Source: Rhodobacterales bacterium (lineage in GTDB: Bacteria > Pseudomonadota > Alphaproteobacteria > Rhodobacterales > Rhodobacteraceae). Taken from it: a DNA stretch of 64,000 bases. The stretch is taken from the NCBI GenBank assembly GCA_021155205.1, contig JAJNPS010000037.1, forward strand, positions 1 through 64,000, read 5' to 3'. The first letter of the stretch is position 1, and every line of letters begins with the position of its first letter. Both the position numbers and the translations under genes were made by a program. Below the pieces are notes generated by a model. It had not been told where the DNA came from and ran no database searches. It saw only the letters and a list, made by a program, of their open reading frames with translations. Below, one piece after another: positions 34,359 through 43,152 of the stretch.

Positions 34359-35929
34359 CAGGGTTGGACCTTTGCGACACGGTAAAGGCGATATGGCTTG
34401 CCCTGGAAATCACGCTGGTCAAGCAGGGTCAGACCCGGATCGGCCAGATCCCCGCGCGCGACCACGATGCCGCCGGGATTGGCCGCCATCCAGGCACGGC
34501 GGGCGTCATCCGATGCCAGCACGGTGATCGGCCCGGCCAGCCGTCCGGCAAAGGTGAACTGCCCGGCATAGCCTGTGTCGGTGGTGGCAAGGCCAAGCGG
34601 CTCGCCCTGCGCCAGTGTCGCAGCAAGCGCGGCCGGATCGTAGCCGGACCAAAGAAGGCTGTTCAGCACCAGATGCAGGGCCAGGGCCGTCACCGGCGCT
34701 GCCGCCGCCAGGACGATCACCGGACGGTCCAGACGGAGGACCGCAATCACCAGCCCTGCAACCACCGCAAGCGCCAACGCCAGCATCCAGACCGGCATCG
34801 CCGCGCCATTGGCAACCGCATCTGGCACCAGTCCCAGCCAGATCGCGATCCCGGTGCCGGCCACCGCCAGCGCCGGGACGACAAGCACGGCCTTGCGCCA
34901 CCATGATGCGGCGGCAACCGTCATGGCGGACAAAAGCAGCGCCAGCGCGGGCAGTTCGGGGATCAGGTAATGCACCTGCTTGCCGCTGATCAGACTGAAC
35001 GCAATCAGCCCCCCCGCCGCCCAGACCAGCACCATTCGCGACGACTCGTCGGCAATCAGCCGGCGCGGGGCAAGGGCGGCCAGTGCGGCGCGGCTCCACC
35101 CCCAGGGCCAGGCAAAGATCGGCAGCAGCGCCACAAAGAACCAGACCGGACGGTCATGGGCAAAAGAGTCCACCATCCGCCCGGCACTTTGCCGCCACAG
35201 CACATCCGCGCGGTATTCGGCCCCGCCCAGCACCAGTGCCGGACCCAGCCACAGGCCGACCAGCGCCAGCGCCACCAGAATGGCAAGGCCAGTGCCACGA
35301 TACCAGGGCCAGGCTGCGGGGCGTGTCGCGCGGTCGGCCCAGAGCGGATAGAAAAGAGCTGTCGGCAGCACATGCACCAGGATCACCGGCCCCTTGGCAT
35401 AGACGCCCAAGGCCAGCGCCGCGCCAAGGCCCAGCGTGGGCATCAGGCCCGGCGTCCGGCGCATCGCGACCAAGGCCAGCATCGCCGCCAGCGTCGCCGT
35501 GGTCAGCATCGTGTCGAACATGGTGGCCGAGCCGTAGGTCAGATAGACCAAGCCGCTGGCCAGGATCAGCGCCGCCAATCCCGCACGGTCGGGGCTGTCG
35601 GGCCAGAGCCTGCGCGCCAGAACCGCGGTCAGCCCGACGCTGGCCAGACCAAAGGCCGGGGCCACCAGCCGCGCGCCAACCTCGGTGACGCCGGTGACGG
35701 ACCAGACCACGTTCATCAGCCAGAACAGCAGCGGCGGCTTTTGGGTGTAAAGGTCGCCGTTCAGATGCGGCACCAGTTTTGATCCGCCCTGCCACATCTC
35801 CCAGGCAACGGTCAGATAGCGCGTCTCGTCGACCGGCAAAAGCGGGCGCAACAGGACCAACACCAGCACCGTGACACCAAAAAGCGCCAGCGCCAGCCAC
35901 AGCGCACCCCGTCCTGAGGTCAGGTTCAT
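34358..35929 (-). CDS. ArnT-like GT39 glycosyltransferase
   Basis: A 523-residue integral membrane transferase with about 12 hydrophobic segments. The first periplasmic loop carries the catalytic-type acidic motif LLPVDETRYL, followed by NGDLYTQKPPLLFWLMNV, both typical of the ArnT/PMT-like GT39 group. It would transfer a sugar from a polyprenyl carrier to lipid A or another envelope acceptor at the periplasmic face. The start is the ATG at 35929, overlapping the upstream gene by four bases. Confidence 0.87.
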   Translation of the reverse strand: MNLTSGRGALWLALALFGVTVLVLVLLRPLLPVDETRYLTVAWEMWQGGSKLVPHLNGDLYTQKPPLLFWLMNVVWSVTGVTEVGARLVAPAFGLASVGLTAVLARRLWPDSPDRAGLAALILASGLVYLTYGSATMFDTMLTTATLAAMLALVAMRRTPGLMPTLGLGAALALGVYAKGPVILVHVLPTALFYPLWADRATRPAAWPWYRGTGLAILVALALVGLWLGPALVLGGAEYRADVLWRQSAGRMVDSFAHDRPVWFFVALLPIFAWPWGWSRAALAALAPRRLIADESSRMVLVWAAGGLIAFSLISGKQVHYLIPELPALALLLSAMTVAAASWWRKAVLVVPALAVAGTGIAIWLGLVPDAVANGAAMPVWMLALALAVVAGLVIAVLRLDRPVIVLAAAAPVTALALHLVLNSLLWSGYDPAALAATLAQGEPLGLATTDTGYAGQFTFAGRLAGPITVLASDDARRAWMAANPGGIVVARGDLADPGLTLLDQRDFQGKPYRLYRVAKVQP

Positions 35930-36222
35930 AGATCGACATCCGGGGTTGCCCCGGCACGGTCGGACCTGCGCTTGCTGCGGATCAGAAAGAGGTTGCGGGT
36001 ATAGACCAAAAGCCCGAACGCCTGCCCGGTGATAAAGACCGGATCCTCTTGGTAGATCGCATAGGCAAGCAGGGTGACGCCGCCGCTGATCGAAAACCAC
36101 CAGAACGCCACCGGCAGCACGCTTTCGCGCTTTGCCTCGCTGACCAGCCACTGGACCAGAAAGCGGCCCGAAAAAAGCGCCTGCCCCAAAAAGCCGATGC
36201 CCAGCCAGATCGTCTGTTGCAT
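35926..36222 (-). CDS. lipid-A-biosynthesis N-terminal domain protein
   Basis: A 98-residue protein with three membrane helices. The stretch WLGIGFLGQALFSGRFLVQW and the following SEAKRESVLPVAFWWFSISG are characteristic of the LABN domain (PF07578). Such stand-alone proteins are often next to GT2 and GT39 genes and are suspected to be small flippases or partners. The start at 36222 (MQQTIW) is chosen because upstream sequence does not fit the family. Confidence 0.82.
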   Translation of the reverse strand: MQQTIWLGIGFLGQALFSGRFLVQWLVSEAKRESVLPVAFWWFSISGGVTLLAYAIYQEDPVFITGQAFGLLVYTRNLFLIRSKRRSDRAGATPDVDL

Positions 36223-36826
36223 GATGTCGACCGCTCCGTTGCCCTTGCGCCTGCCGCGTTGTCCTGGTGGTTTGGCGGGACGGCCTGCGCAAGGCGCCGC
36301 ATAAATTTGCGGCAGGGTATACCGCTGGTATCGCGCCGACGCCACACCCATTGAACGGCCCGCAGCACGACTGCACAAGGTGGTGCCGGGGTCATCCGTG
36401 ATTTCCATGTCAGATGCGGTGTTCTAATCATGTTCTTGCCATGCGTCCCGATCCTGCACCCCGCTCCCGCTTGTTCCCGCCTGGCCCGCCTGCGCTTGTT
36501 CCCGCCCGCGTGCATGAAGCCACCGGCCCCGGCGCCGTGGCATTCGCGCTGATGCAGGCGGCGCGCCAGATCTGCCCCGGCGCCTTGGATCACGCCCGCG
36601 CATGAAGCGGCGGGTCTGCTGCCTGCGTTCATGGCGCTGTTGCGCAAATCAGCCTGAAGTCGAGTTTTTCCTTGCCATGGACAGCGGCATCCTGCGGGCT
36701 GCATTCGGGGCGTTCCGTGGTCGGTCCAGGGAGATGAGTAATCGCCTTCAGGGGATTTGCGCATCAAAGACAGTTAACGCTGTCCAACCCGCAGGAGCTA
36801 CCTTTAGGCAAGCCACAATCGGGGGT
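36223..36826. other. 600-base region without a gene
   Basis: No coding frame resembles a protein family. The only structure seen is the terminal-inverted-repeat element at 36633-36771. The part nearest 36223 should hold the promoter of the LABN-GT39-GT2 operon. Confidence 0.5.
36633..36771. mobile_element. MITE-like remnant with IS5-type terminal repeats
   Basis: The left end GGCGCTGTTGCGCAAATC (36633-36650) and the reverse complement of the right end, GTCTTTGATGCGCAAATC (36771-36754), match at 13-14 of 18 positions. Similarity continues inward through CTGAAG. The ends resemble those of IS903/IS5-group elements. The 139 bases between the tips are too short for a transposase. No target duplication is obvious. 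Confidence 0.45.
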
Positions 36827-38557
36827 TCAGCGCAGGGCTTGCTCGGACGCAAGGGTCCGCATCGCATCATATTGCGACAGGAACACCTGACCGGTCAGCG
36901 ATTCGAGGAACTGGGATTTCTTCAGGCGATCCATGACCGGGCCTTTGACTTCCGACAGATTCAAGTTCACGTCTATCGTGTTCAGGCGATGGTTGATCGC
37001 CTCGAGGCTTTCCAGCGCGCTGAGGTCGATCTCGTTGATGGCCGAGCACATCAGCACGACGTTCTTGATGTGGCAGTCCGTGGCGACGCGATCAGCGATG
37101 TAATCCTCCAGAAAACGGGCATTGGCGAAGTAGAGGCTCTCGTCGATCCGCAGGGTCAGAAGGGTCGGGTCCGTCAGCACCTTGTGCCGGTGGATGTTGC
37201 GGAAATGCTGGGTGCCGGGCACCAGGCCCACTTCGGCGACATGCGGCCGTGACGTCTTGTAAAGATGGAGCGCGATCGACAAGGCCACCCCTGCCGATAC
37301 GCCCGCCTCGACGCCCAGACCCAAGGTCACAAGGATCGTGGCGGCGACCGAGAAGAAATCGGCGCGCGAATAGGTCCAGCTGCGCGTCAGGATCGAGAAA
37401 TCGACCAGTGACAGAACCGCCACGATGATGGTGGCCGCCAGCGTCGCCGTCGGCAGGAAATGGATCAGCGGGGTCAGCGCGACGGCCGCAATTGCCAGCC
37501 CGATGGCGGTAATGGCACCTGCTGCCGCCGTTTCGGCCCCGGCATCGAAGTTCACCACCGACCGCGCGAACCCGCCCGTCACCGGATAGCCCCCTGTGAA
37601 CGCCGCGCCGATGTTGGCCGCACCAAGGCCGATCAACTCCTGGTCGGGGTCGATGCGCTGTCGTTTCTTGGCCGCAAGGGTCTGTGCGACCGAAATCGAC
37701 TCCACAAAGCCGATGACCGAAATCAGTAGCGCGGGCAGCACCAGAAGCTTGATCAGGTCAGGGGAGAATGAGGGCAAGGTCAGCGGCGGCAAACCTTGCG
37801 GCACGATGCCGACAATCCGCACGCCTTGGGCATCGAGACCAAAGGCCCAGACAGCGACAGTCGATGCCACGACGGCCACAACGGGTCCCGCCTTGGTCAG
37901 CATGCCAGCGGTGCGGGGCCCAAGCCCGATCCGTCGCAGCAATGGCTTCAACCCCTTGCGCACCCAGAACAGGAAGGCCGTCGCCGATACCCCGATGGCG
38001 AGCGTCATCGCGTTGGTCTGGTCCAGGTTCTGCACCAGCGACGCCACCATCTCGGGCAGGGTGTCACCGCCTGCGCTGATCCCCAGCAGATGCCGCAACT
38101 GGCTGGTTGCAATCAGGATTCCAGAGGCCGTGATGAAACCACCGATCACGGGATGCGACAGGAAATTGGCCAGAAACCCCAGCTTGAGCAAGCCCATCGC
38201 CAAAAGGATTGCGCCCGACAGCGCCGCCAGGGTCAACGCCGCGACCGCATATCCCATGGTCCCTTGATCTGCGATACCGGCGATGGCCGATGCGGTCATC
38301 AGTGACACAACAGCAACCGGCCCCACAGCCAATGCCCGGCTGGTGCCGAAAATCGCATAAAGAATGATGGGTGCGATCGAGGCATAAAGCCCGGCCTCGG
38401 GCGGCAACCCGGCAAGCAGCGCATAGGCCAAGGACTGCGGGATCAACATGATCGTCACGATCAGCGCCGCCATCAGATCGCCTGACAGCGCGTTGCCGTC
38501 ATAGCTTCGGGCCCATTTCAGGACCGGAAAGTAGTCGGCGAAAGGCTTGGAAAACAT
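36827..38557 (-). CDS. SulP-family anion transporter with STAS domain
   Basis: A 576-residue permease of the SLC26/SulP family. The signature LIPQSLAYALLAGLPPEAGLYAS opens the membrane domain (residues to about 420), and a C-terminal STAS domain follows (about 440-560). Substrate is probably sulfate or another small anion. It is the last gene of the minus-strand sulfur operon, 118 bases after the TIGR01244 gene. The start is the ATG at 38557. Confidence 0.9.
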   Translation of the reverse strand: MFSKPFADYFPVLKWARSYDGNALSGDLMAALIVTIMLIPQSLAYALLAGLPPEAGLYASIAPIILYAIFGTSRALAVGPVAVVSLMTASAIAGIADQGTMGYAVAALTLAALSGAILLAMGLLKLGFLANFLSHPVIGGFITASGILIATSQLRHLLGISAGGDTLPEMVASLVQNLDQTNAMTLAIGVSATAFLFWVRKGLKPLLRRIGLGPRTAGMLTKAGPVVAVVASTVAVWAFGLDAQGVRIVGIVPQGLPPLTLPSFSPDLIKLLVLPALLISVIGFVESISVAQTLAAKKRQRIDPDQELIGLGAANIGAAFTGGYPVTGGFARSVVNFDAGAETAAAGAITAIGLAIAAVALTPLIHFLPTATLAATIIVAVLSLVDFSILTRSWTYSRADFFSVAATILVTLGLGVEAGVSAGVALSIALHLYKTSRPHVAEVGLVPGTQHFRNIHRHKVLTDPTLLTLRIDESLYFANARFLEDYIADRVATDCHIKNVVLMCSAINEIDLSALESLEAINHRLNTIDVNLNLSEVKGPVMDRLKKSQFLESLTGQVFLSQYDAMRTLASEQALR

Positions 38558-38593
38558 GGGAAACGACCCGTACTTGAATGGGATGCAACGCTG

Positions 38594-38621
38594 CTTCGCA
38601 CTGTCGAAAGAATGTGCGAAG
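38594..38621. promoter_or_regulatory. inverted repeat before the SulP gene
   Basis: CTTCGCAC (38594-38601) and GTGCGAAG (38614-38621) form a perfect eight-base stem with a 12-base loop in the gap before the SulP start. It could be an attenuator, processing site or operator. There is no U-tract. Confidence 0.35.
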
Positions 38622-38675
38622 GACCGTTGCCGCGTTGATTGACGGCCCGGCAACGACTGCCAGCGCCTTGGCGTT

Positions 38676-39005
38676 TTATGCGCGCGACTTTTCCCACATC
38701 GCCGCAGAGCGTCCGCCACTGCGGCAATAGCCCAGCACTGGTGCAGGAAGCTCCTTGATGGCGCGTCCGAAAGCCGCCACGTCCGCGACGCCTATGGAGT
38801 CTGGTCTGACCGGGATGTGGCGCGCCTCGATCCCGACCTTGGCAGCGGCGGCGGCAATCTCGGCAAAGGAAGGCTGGCCCGGGTCTTCGCGGTCCGGCCG
38901 ATTGCAGATGATGGCGCGAAACCCTTTGGCCTTCAGTTGCGGCAGGTCGGCCGGCAGGATTTGCGAGCTTACGGAAAAATCATGCGTGAGGGGTCGGATG
39001 TTCAT
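38676..39005 (-). CDS. TIGR01244/DUF442 phosphatase-like sulfurtransferase
   Basis: A 109-residue protein with a tyrosine-phosphatase fold. The P-loop YCRSGGRSA matches the CxxxGxR motif, and the N-terminal DFSVSSQILPADLPQL is typical of the TIGR01244 family. In Agrobacterium and Xylella this domain is fused to a persulfide dioxygenase (Blh). Here the two are separate neighbours, the MBL gene being 26 bases upstream. It probably moves or handles persulfide sulfur. Confidence 0.85.
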   Translation of the reverse strand: MNIRPLTHDFSVSSQILPADLPQLKAKGFRAIICNRPDREDPGQPSFAEIAAAAAKVGIEARHIPVRPDSIGVADVAAFGRAIKELPAPVLGYCRSGGRSAAMWEKSRA

Positions 39006-39031
39006 GGGAGTTACCTATGGGATTGAAGTGG

Positions 39032-39916
39032 TCAAAGGCCGTTGACGGGCACTTTCAGCACCGGACGGCCGTCTTTGTCAGTAGGCAATTCACCTGCGCG
39101 CATGTTGACCTGGAGCGATGGAATGATCAGGCGCGGCATGGCCAGCGTGGCATCGCGCGCGGTGCGGAACTTGATGAAGTCTTGCTTCGTCTTGCCGCCG
39201 CCGACATGGATGTTGTGCGCCTTTTCGGCGGCCACCGTGGTTTCCCACTGGATGTCGCGGCCGTTCGGGCCGTAGTCGTGGCACATGAAGAGGCGCATCT
39301 CGTCCGGCAGGGCCAGCACCTTCCGGATGCTGTCGTAAAGCGTGCCTGCATCACCGCCGGGAAAGTCGGCACGGGCCGACCCGCCATCGGGCATGAACAG
39401 CGTGTCACCGACGAAAGCAGCGTCGCCCATCACATGCACCATGCAGGCTGGCGTGTGGCCGGGGGTATAGATCGCCACCGCCTTCATCTTGCCGACGGAG
39501 TAGGTGTCGCCATCCTTGAACAGCGCGTCGAACTGGCTGCCGTCGCGCTGGAACTCGGTGCCTTCGTTGAATATCTTTCCAAAGGTTTCCTGCACGACCA
39601 TGATCTTGTCGCCGATGCCGATCTTGCCGCCGAGAGCATTCTGGATATAGGGCGCGGCGGACAGATGGTCGGCGTGGACATGGGTCTCGATGATCCACTC
39701 CAGCGTCAGGCGATGCTTGCGGATATAGTCGATGATTGCGTCGGCATGATCATAGGTGATCCGCCCGGCGGCATAGTCGATGTCCATCACGCTGTCGATC
39801 ACCGCGCAGGCATCGGATGCCGGGTCCTTGACGACGTAGCTGATGGTGTTGGTGGCCGCGTCAAAGAAGGCTTCGACCTGCGGCTTGACGGACATGTTGA
39901 TGGGATAGTCGGTCAT
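39032..39916 (-). CDS. persulfide-dioxygenase-like MBL-fold enzyme
   Basis: A 294-residue metallo-beta-lactamase-fold protein of the ETHE1/Blh type, expected to oxidise glutathione persulfide to sulfite with one iron. The metal motif THVHADHL lies near residue 70, with YTPGHTPACM and GDTLFMPDGGSARAD later. The start at 39916 (MTDYPINMS) follows a strong GAGGAGA site; an earlier ATG at 39937 overlaps the upstream stop. Its neighbours are DUF442 and YeeE/YedE proteins, as in bigR operons. Confidence 0.88.
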   Translation of the reverse strand: MTDYPINMSVKPQVEAFFDAATNTISYVVKDPASDACAVIDSVMDIDYAAGRITYDHADAIIDYIRKHRLTLEWIIETHVHADHLSAAPYIQNALGGKIGIGDKIMVVQETFGKIFNEGTEFQRDGSQFDALFKDGDTYSVGKMKAVAIYTPGHTPACMVHVMGDAAFVGDTLFMPDGGSARADFPGGDAGTLYDSIRKVLALPDEMRLFMCHDYGPNGRDIQWETTVAAEKAHNIHVGGGKTKQDFIKFRTARDATLAMPRLIIPSLQVNMRAGELPTDKDGRPVLKVPVNGL

Positions 39917-39933
39917 GGCGTTCTCCTCGTCTT

Positions 39934-40383
39934 TCATGATTCACTGCGCAGCAATCGCGCTGCCCGCGCGCCGCTGAGGGCCATCAGGCCCTTGGCGACA
40001 AAAATCCCGGCGATCAGGGCGGCGGCAAAGGCCATCACCTCGAACCGGCCCGTGCCCAAGGCGGGCAAGGCACCCCCCGGACAAAAGCCCGCGATCCCCC
40101 AGCCGACGCCGAAGACGGCGGCCCCGCCAATCAGGCGGCTGTCCAGATGGGTGCTTTCCGGCAAATGGAACTTTGTCTCCAGAACCGGCGCGGGTCTGGA
40201 CAGGATCATCCGGTAGCCGATGAACGTGACCACCAGCGCACCCCCCATCACCAGGATCAGGCTGGGGTCCCAGGCGCCTGCAACATCAAAGAAGTTCAGC
40301 ACTTTGGCCGGATTGGCCATGCCCGAGATGGAAATGCCGATGCCGAAGATCAGCCCGATCAGGTAGCTTGCGACAAGACGCAT
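39934..40383 (-). CDS. YeeE/YedE-like DUF6691 membrane protein
   Basis: A 149-residue, four-helix half-permease. The motif GIGISISGMANPAKVLNFFDV and the Cys-bearing GIAGFCPGGALPAL are typical of this partner of YeeE. The pair resembles the PmpA/PmpB or thiosulfate-permease type (TsuA), which carry reduced sulfur. It starts three bases after the companion gene. Confidence 0.87.
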   Translation of the reverse strand: MRLVASYLIGLIFGIGISISGMANPAKVLNFFDVAGAWDPSLILVMGGALVVTFIGYRMILSRPAPVLETKFHLPESTHLDSRLIGGAAVFGVGWGIAGFCPGGALPALGTGRFEVMAFAAALIAGIFVAKGLMALSGARAARLLRSES

Positions 40384-40386
40384 GGC

Positions 40387-40827
40387 TCATGCCCTCAGAA
40401 CGTGACGAATGATGAAAACGGTGGCGCCGGTCGTCAGCATGAAGGTCAGGGTCGCGGCGATCGAACGGCGCGACAGACGCGCCATCCCGCAGACGCCGTG
40501 CCCCGATGTGCAGCCCGACCCGTAGGTCACGCCGATGCCGACCAGCAAGCCGCCGACCAACAGCATCGGCATCGAGACCGGTACCTCGATGACCGGCATC
40601 TGGCCGGTCGCCAAAAGCACCGCGGCCGGTCCACTGATCATGCCCAGCAAGACCGCGATCCGCCAACCGAGGTCGGGGTGTGCCTTGTGGGTCAGCACAC
40701 CTGCCAGGATGCCGGTGGCCCCCATGATCCGGCCCAGAAACAGCATGAGCAGGACAGAGGCGATCCCGATCAGGATGCCGCCGCCCAAAGACTTCCAGGG
40801 AGTGAAGACTGTCTCGATTGCGGTCAT
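40387..40827 (-). CDS. YeeE/YedE family membrane protein
   Basis: A 146-residue membrane protein with the motif GVTYGSGCTSGHGVCGMARL, which holds the conserved cysteines of YeeE-type sulfur transporters. The start at 40827 (MTAIETVF) has a GGAG site. It heads the operon YeeE, DUF6691, PDO, TIGR01244, SulP. Substrate probably thiosulfate or a polysulfide species (inference from family and context). Confidence 0.87.
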   Translation of the reverse strand: MTAIETVFTPWKSLGGGILIGIASVLLMLFLGRIMGATGILAGVLTHKAHPDLGWRIAVLLGMISGPAAVLLATGQMPVIEVPVSMPMLLVGGLLVGIGVTYGSGCTSGHGVCGMARLSRRSIAATLTFMLTTGATVFIIRHVLRA

Positions 40828-41152
40828 GACGGGTTGCTCCAGTGGTTGCATGGCACGCTGGGCGGGCAGGGACTGATCCTTTCGGCAGCAGGCGCCGACC
40901 ACATGGAAATGATCCCGTTTTCTGACGCCGACGTTTTGATGCAGCGCAAGTCGTTGGGCATGGCCCAGGCGAAAGGCGGGTATTCAACCGCACCAAACGC
41001 CCGGCTTGCTGGTCCTGAAAGTGTCATCCTGATTCTGCTCAACTGCTGATTTGGCCATCCGTATAGCGGGCGGCGCAGTGGCGTTCAGTGATGTTGTTAC
41101 AAAGCCACGAGCCTGTCAGGGTAGGCCGGAGCCGCGTGCGTGCCGGGTGCGT
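40828..41152. other. gap upstream of the YeeE operon
   Basis: 325 bases between the Crp/Fnr gene stop and the YeeE start, with no believable gene. It should carry a promoter for the YeeE-to-SulP operon. I see no clear copy of the palindrome found before the ArsR gene. Confidence 0.4.
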
Positions 41153-41821
41153 TCAAGACGGCCCAAGTGCGGCCAGTCGTTCAACACCGGCAACGTCCAG
41201 CAGCTCGATCGCGCCACGCGTCTGACCGACCCAGCCACGCCGCTGAAACTCGCCCAACTGGCGCGAGATGACTTCGCGGGCGGTGCCGAGTTCTGCAGCC
41301 AGCTGCTGATGCGTGGCCTGCACCCGCCCGGTTCCCCGCGCTAGATCGACAAGCTTTTGTGCCAACCGGATATCGACCCGCTGAAACGCGATGTCCTCGA
41401 TCACCTGAAACAGGTCCGTGATCCGCTTCGAATAGGCGCGAAAGATGAAGTCGCGAAACGTCACCGACTTTGACACCAGGTCATCGAAGACCGCCCGTGG
41501 AATGGCGACGGCGCGCACATCCGTTTCCGCGATCCCTTCGGCAGAGTAGTTTTCGTGGGCCAGCATGCAGGCGGTGGTCAGCACGCAGCTTTCGCCAGCC
41601 TCGACCCGATAGAGCACGATCTCGCGGCCCGCTTCCGAGACCTGCTGCACCCTCACCCGGCCTTCAAGCAGCAAAAGCAGATGTTCCGGCGATTTGCCCG
41701 GCCCGAAGATCACCTTGCCCTCAGGGACGGTGACTATGGCGCTTTTTCGGGTCAGAATGTCGCGGATTGCGGGCTCCAGACGGGACAGGCCCGGAAACTG
41801 GGTGATCCAGTCTGCGCTCAT
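41153..41821 (-). CDS. Crp/Fnr family transcriptional regulator
   Basis: A 222-residue regulator with an N-terminal cyclic-nucleotide-binding-like domain and a C-terminal winged helix (THQQLAAELGTAREVISRQL). The N-terminal Fe-S cysteine cluster of FNR is absent. Two cysteines in ESCVLTTACML sit where they could sense thiol or sulfur chemistry. The start overlaps the MFS gene stop by four bases, so regulator and transporter are cotranscribed. Confidence 0.88.
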   Translation of the reverse strand: MSADWITQFPGLSRLEPAIRDILTRKSAIVTVPEGKVIFGPGKSPEHLLLLLEGRVRVQQVSEAGREIVLYRVEAGESCVLTTACMLAHENYSAEGIAETDVRAVAIPRAVFDDLVSKSVTFRDFIFRAYSKRITDLFQVIEDIAFQRVDIRLAQKLVDLARGTGRVQATHQQLAAELGTAREVISRQLGEFQRRGWVGQTRGAIELLDVAGVERLAALGPS

Positions 41822-43152
41822 GGTACTGGCCCCATGTCGACGCGCGTCGGGGCCGGGTTCAGGCGCGGGTGGGTTTCTTCGCCCCAGTAGACCAGAATGC
41901 CTCCCGAGGCAAACATCGATAGCGCCACGAACCAGAACGCCGCTTCCAGCGCGCCTGTGACATGTGCAACGAGGCCAAGACCAACCGCGCCGATCCCGTA
42001 GCCGAGGTCGCGCCAGAAGCGGTAGATGCCGATCGCCGATCCGCGCCAGGCCGGTGGCGTGATGTCGGCCACGGCAGCCCCGAGGTTCGGGTACAGCAGT
42101 GCCATGCCGAAGCCTGCGATCCCGGCAGAGAGCGCCCACCAGAATGACCCGTCGCTCAGAACGACCATCAGGACACCGGCGCCACAAATCCACATGCCCA
42201 GCACATTGGGCCAGAACCGCCCCACATGGTCCGACAGCCGCCCGGTAAACAGTTGCGACCCGCCCCAGACAAAGCCATATGTGCCGACGATCCAGCCCAT
42301 TTCGGTCAGGCTGGCGCCCCGTCCAACCAGAAACACCGGGAAAATCACCCAGAACAGCGCATCGACGAACTTCTCGACCAGCCCCGCCTGCGAAAGGGCC
42401 ACAAGTCGCCGGTCGCGCCAACTCATCACCGCAAAGATCTCGGCCGTCGCCGGGCGTTCGGACATGCCTTGCGGATAGCGCGGCGCGAACTTTGGTGTGG
42501 CAGTCTTGTGCGCTGCCGTTTCAGCCCGCGCCCATGGCAAGGTGTCCCTGACCCAGAATACGGTCAGGACCAGTGCTGCGACGACAACGGCCATCCCGAA
42601 CACCAGAAGGCCCAGCCGCGCGCCCATCGCTTCGGCGGCATAGGCGGTGACCACCCCCGCCAGCGCCACGCCCACATAGCCCGAAAACTCATTCAGCCCC
42701 ATCGTCAGCCCGCGCTGGTCGGCCCGGGTGATATCCAGCTTGGCGGTCTGCGTCATCGACCAGCACAGGCCCTGATTGACACCCAGCAGCACTGTCGCCG
42801 CAACGATCCAGCCCCAGTTCGGCGCGGCCCAGATCATCACCGGAACCGGCAGCGCGATGAGCCAGCCCCAAAGCAGCACCTGCTTGCGCCCGATGCGTTC
42901 CGACAGTCGGCCCGCCACGAAGTTCATCACCGCCTTGACCACCCCGAACGCCACCACAAAGGCGGTCAGCAGCAGGAACGACCCCCGCGCCACGCCAAAC
43001 TCGCTTTCGGCCAACGCCGGGACCACGGTGCGCATCATGCCCAAAGCAAAGCCCACCAGCAGCACCTGGATCAGTTGATGCACGAATTGCGTCAGGTTTT
43101 CCCGGATGCCCAGCGACAGCATCGCACTTGCCCCTGGCGCTGGTCCGGTCAT
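41818..43152 (-). CDS. MFS transporter in the sulfur locus
   Basis: A 444-residue, 12-helix MFS protein. Motif A-like GRLSERIGRKQVLL and a second-half GRLSDHVGRFW are visible. Substrate unknown; its location suggests export of sulfite, sulfonate or a thiol product. The ATG at 43152 overlaps the MBL gene stop by four bases, giving an MBL-MFS-Crp operon. Confidence 0.83.
   Translation of the reverse strand: MTGPAPGASAMLSLGIRENLTQFVHQLIQVLLVGFALGMMRTVVPALAESEFGVARGSFLLLTAFVVAFGVVKAVMNFVAGRLSERIGRKQVLLWGWLIALPVPVMIWAAPNWGWIVAATVLLGVNQGLCWSMTQTAKLDITRADQRGLTMGLNEFSGYVGVALAGVVTAYAAEAMGARLGLLVFGMAVVVAALVLTVFWVRDTLPWARAETAAHKTATPKFAPRYPQGMSERPATAEIFAVMSWRDRRLVALSQAGLVEKFVDALFWVIFPVFLVGRGASLTEMGWIVGTYGFVWGGSQLFTGRLSDHVGRFWPNVLGMWICGAGVLMVVLSDGSFWWALSAGIAGFGMALLYPNLGAAVADITPPAWRGSAIGIYRFWRDLGYGIGAVGLGLVAHVTGALEAAFWFVALSMFASGGILVYWGEETHPRLNPAPTRVDMGPVP

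Noticed and set aside
35930..36376. Upstream extension of the GT39 gene to 36376
   Set aside because: The added residues overlap the LABN gene in another frame and do not resemble GT39 N-termini; the ATG at 35929 gives a standard start with an ATGA overlap.
36414..36605. Small plus-strand frame in the 36223-36826 gap
   Set aside because: Pro/Ala/Arg-rich without a family match or ribosome site, typical of random frames in GC-rich DNA.
40824..41042. Small minus-strand frame between the Crp gene and YeeE
   Set aside because: No ribosome site, no membrane or domain pattern, and it overlaps the probable promoter region of the YeeE operon.
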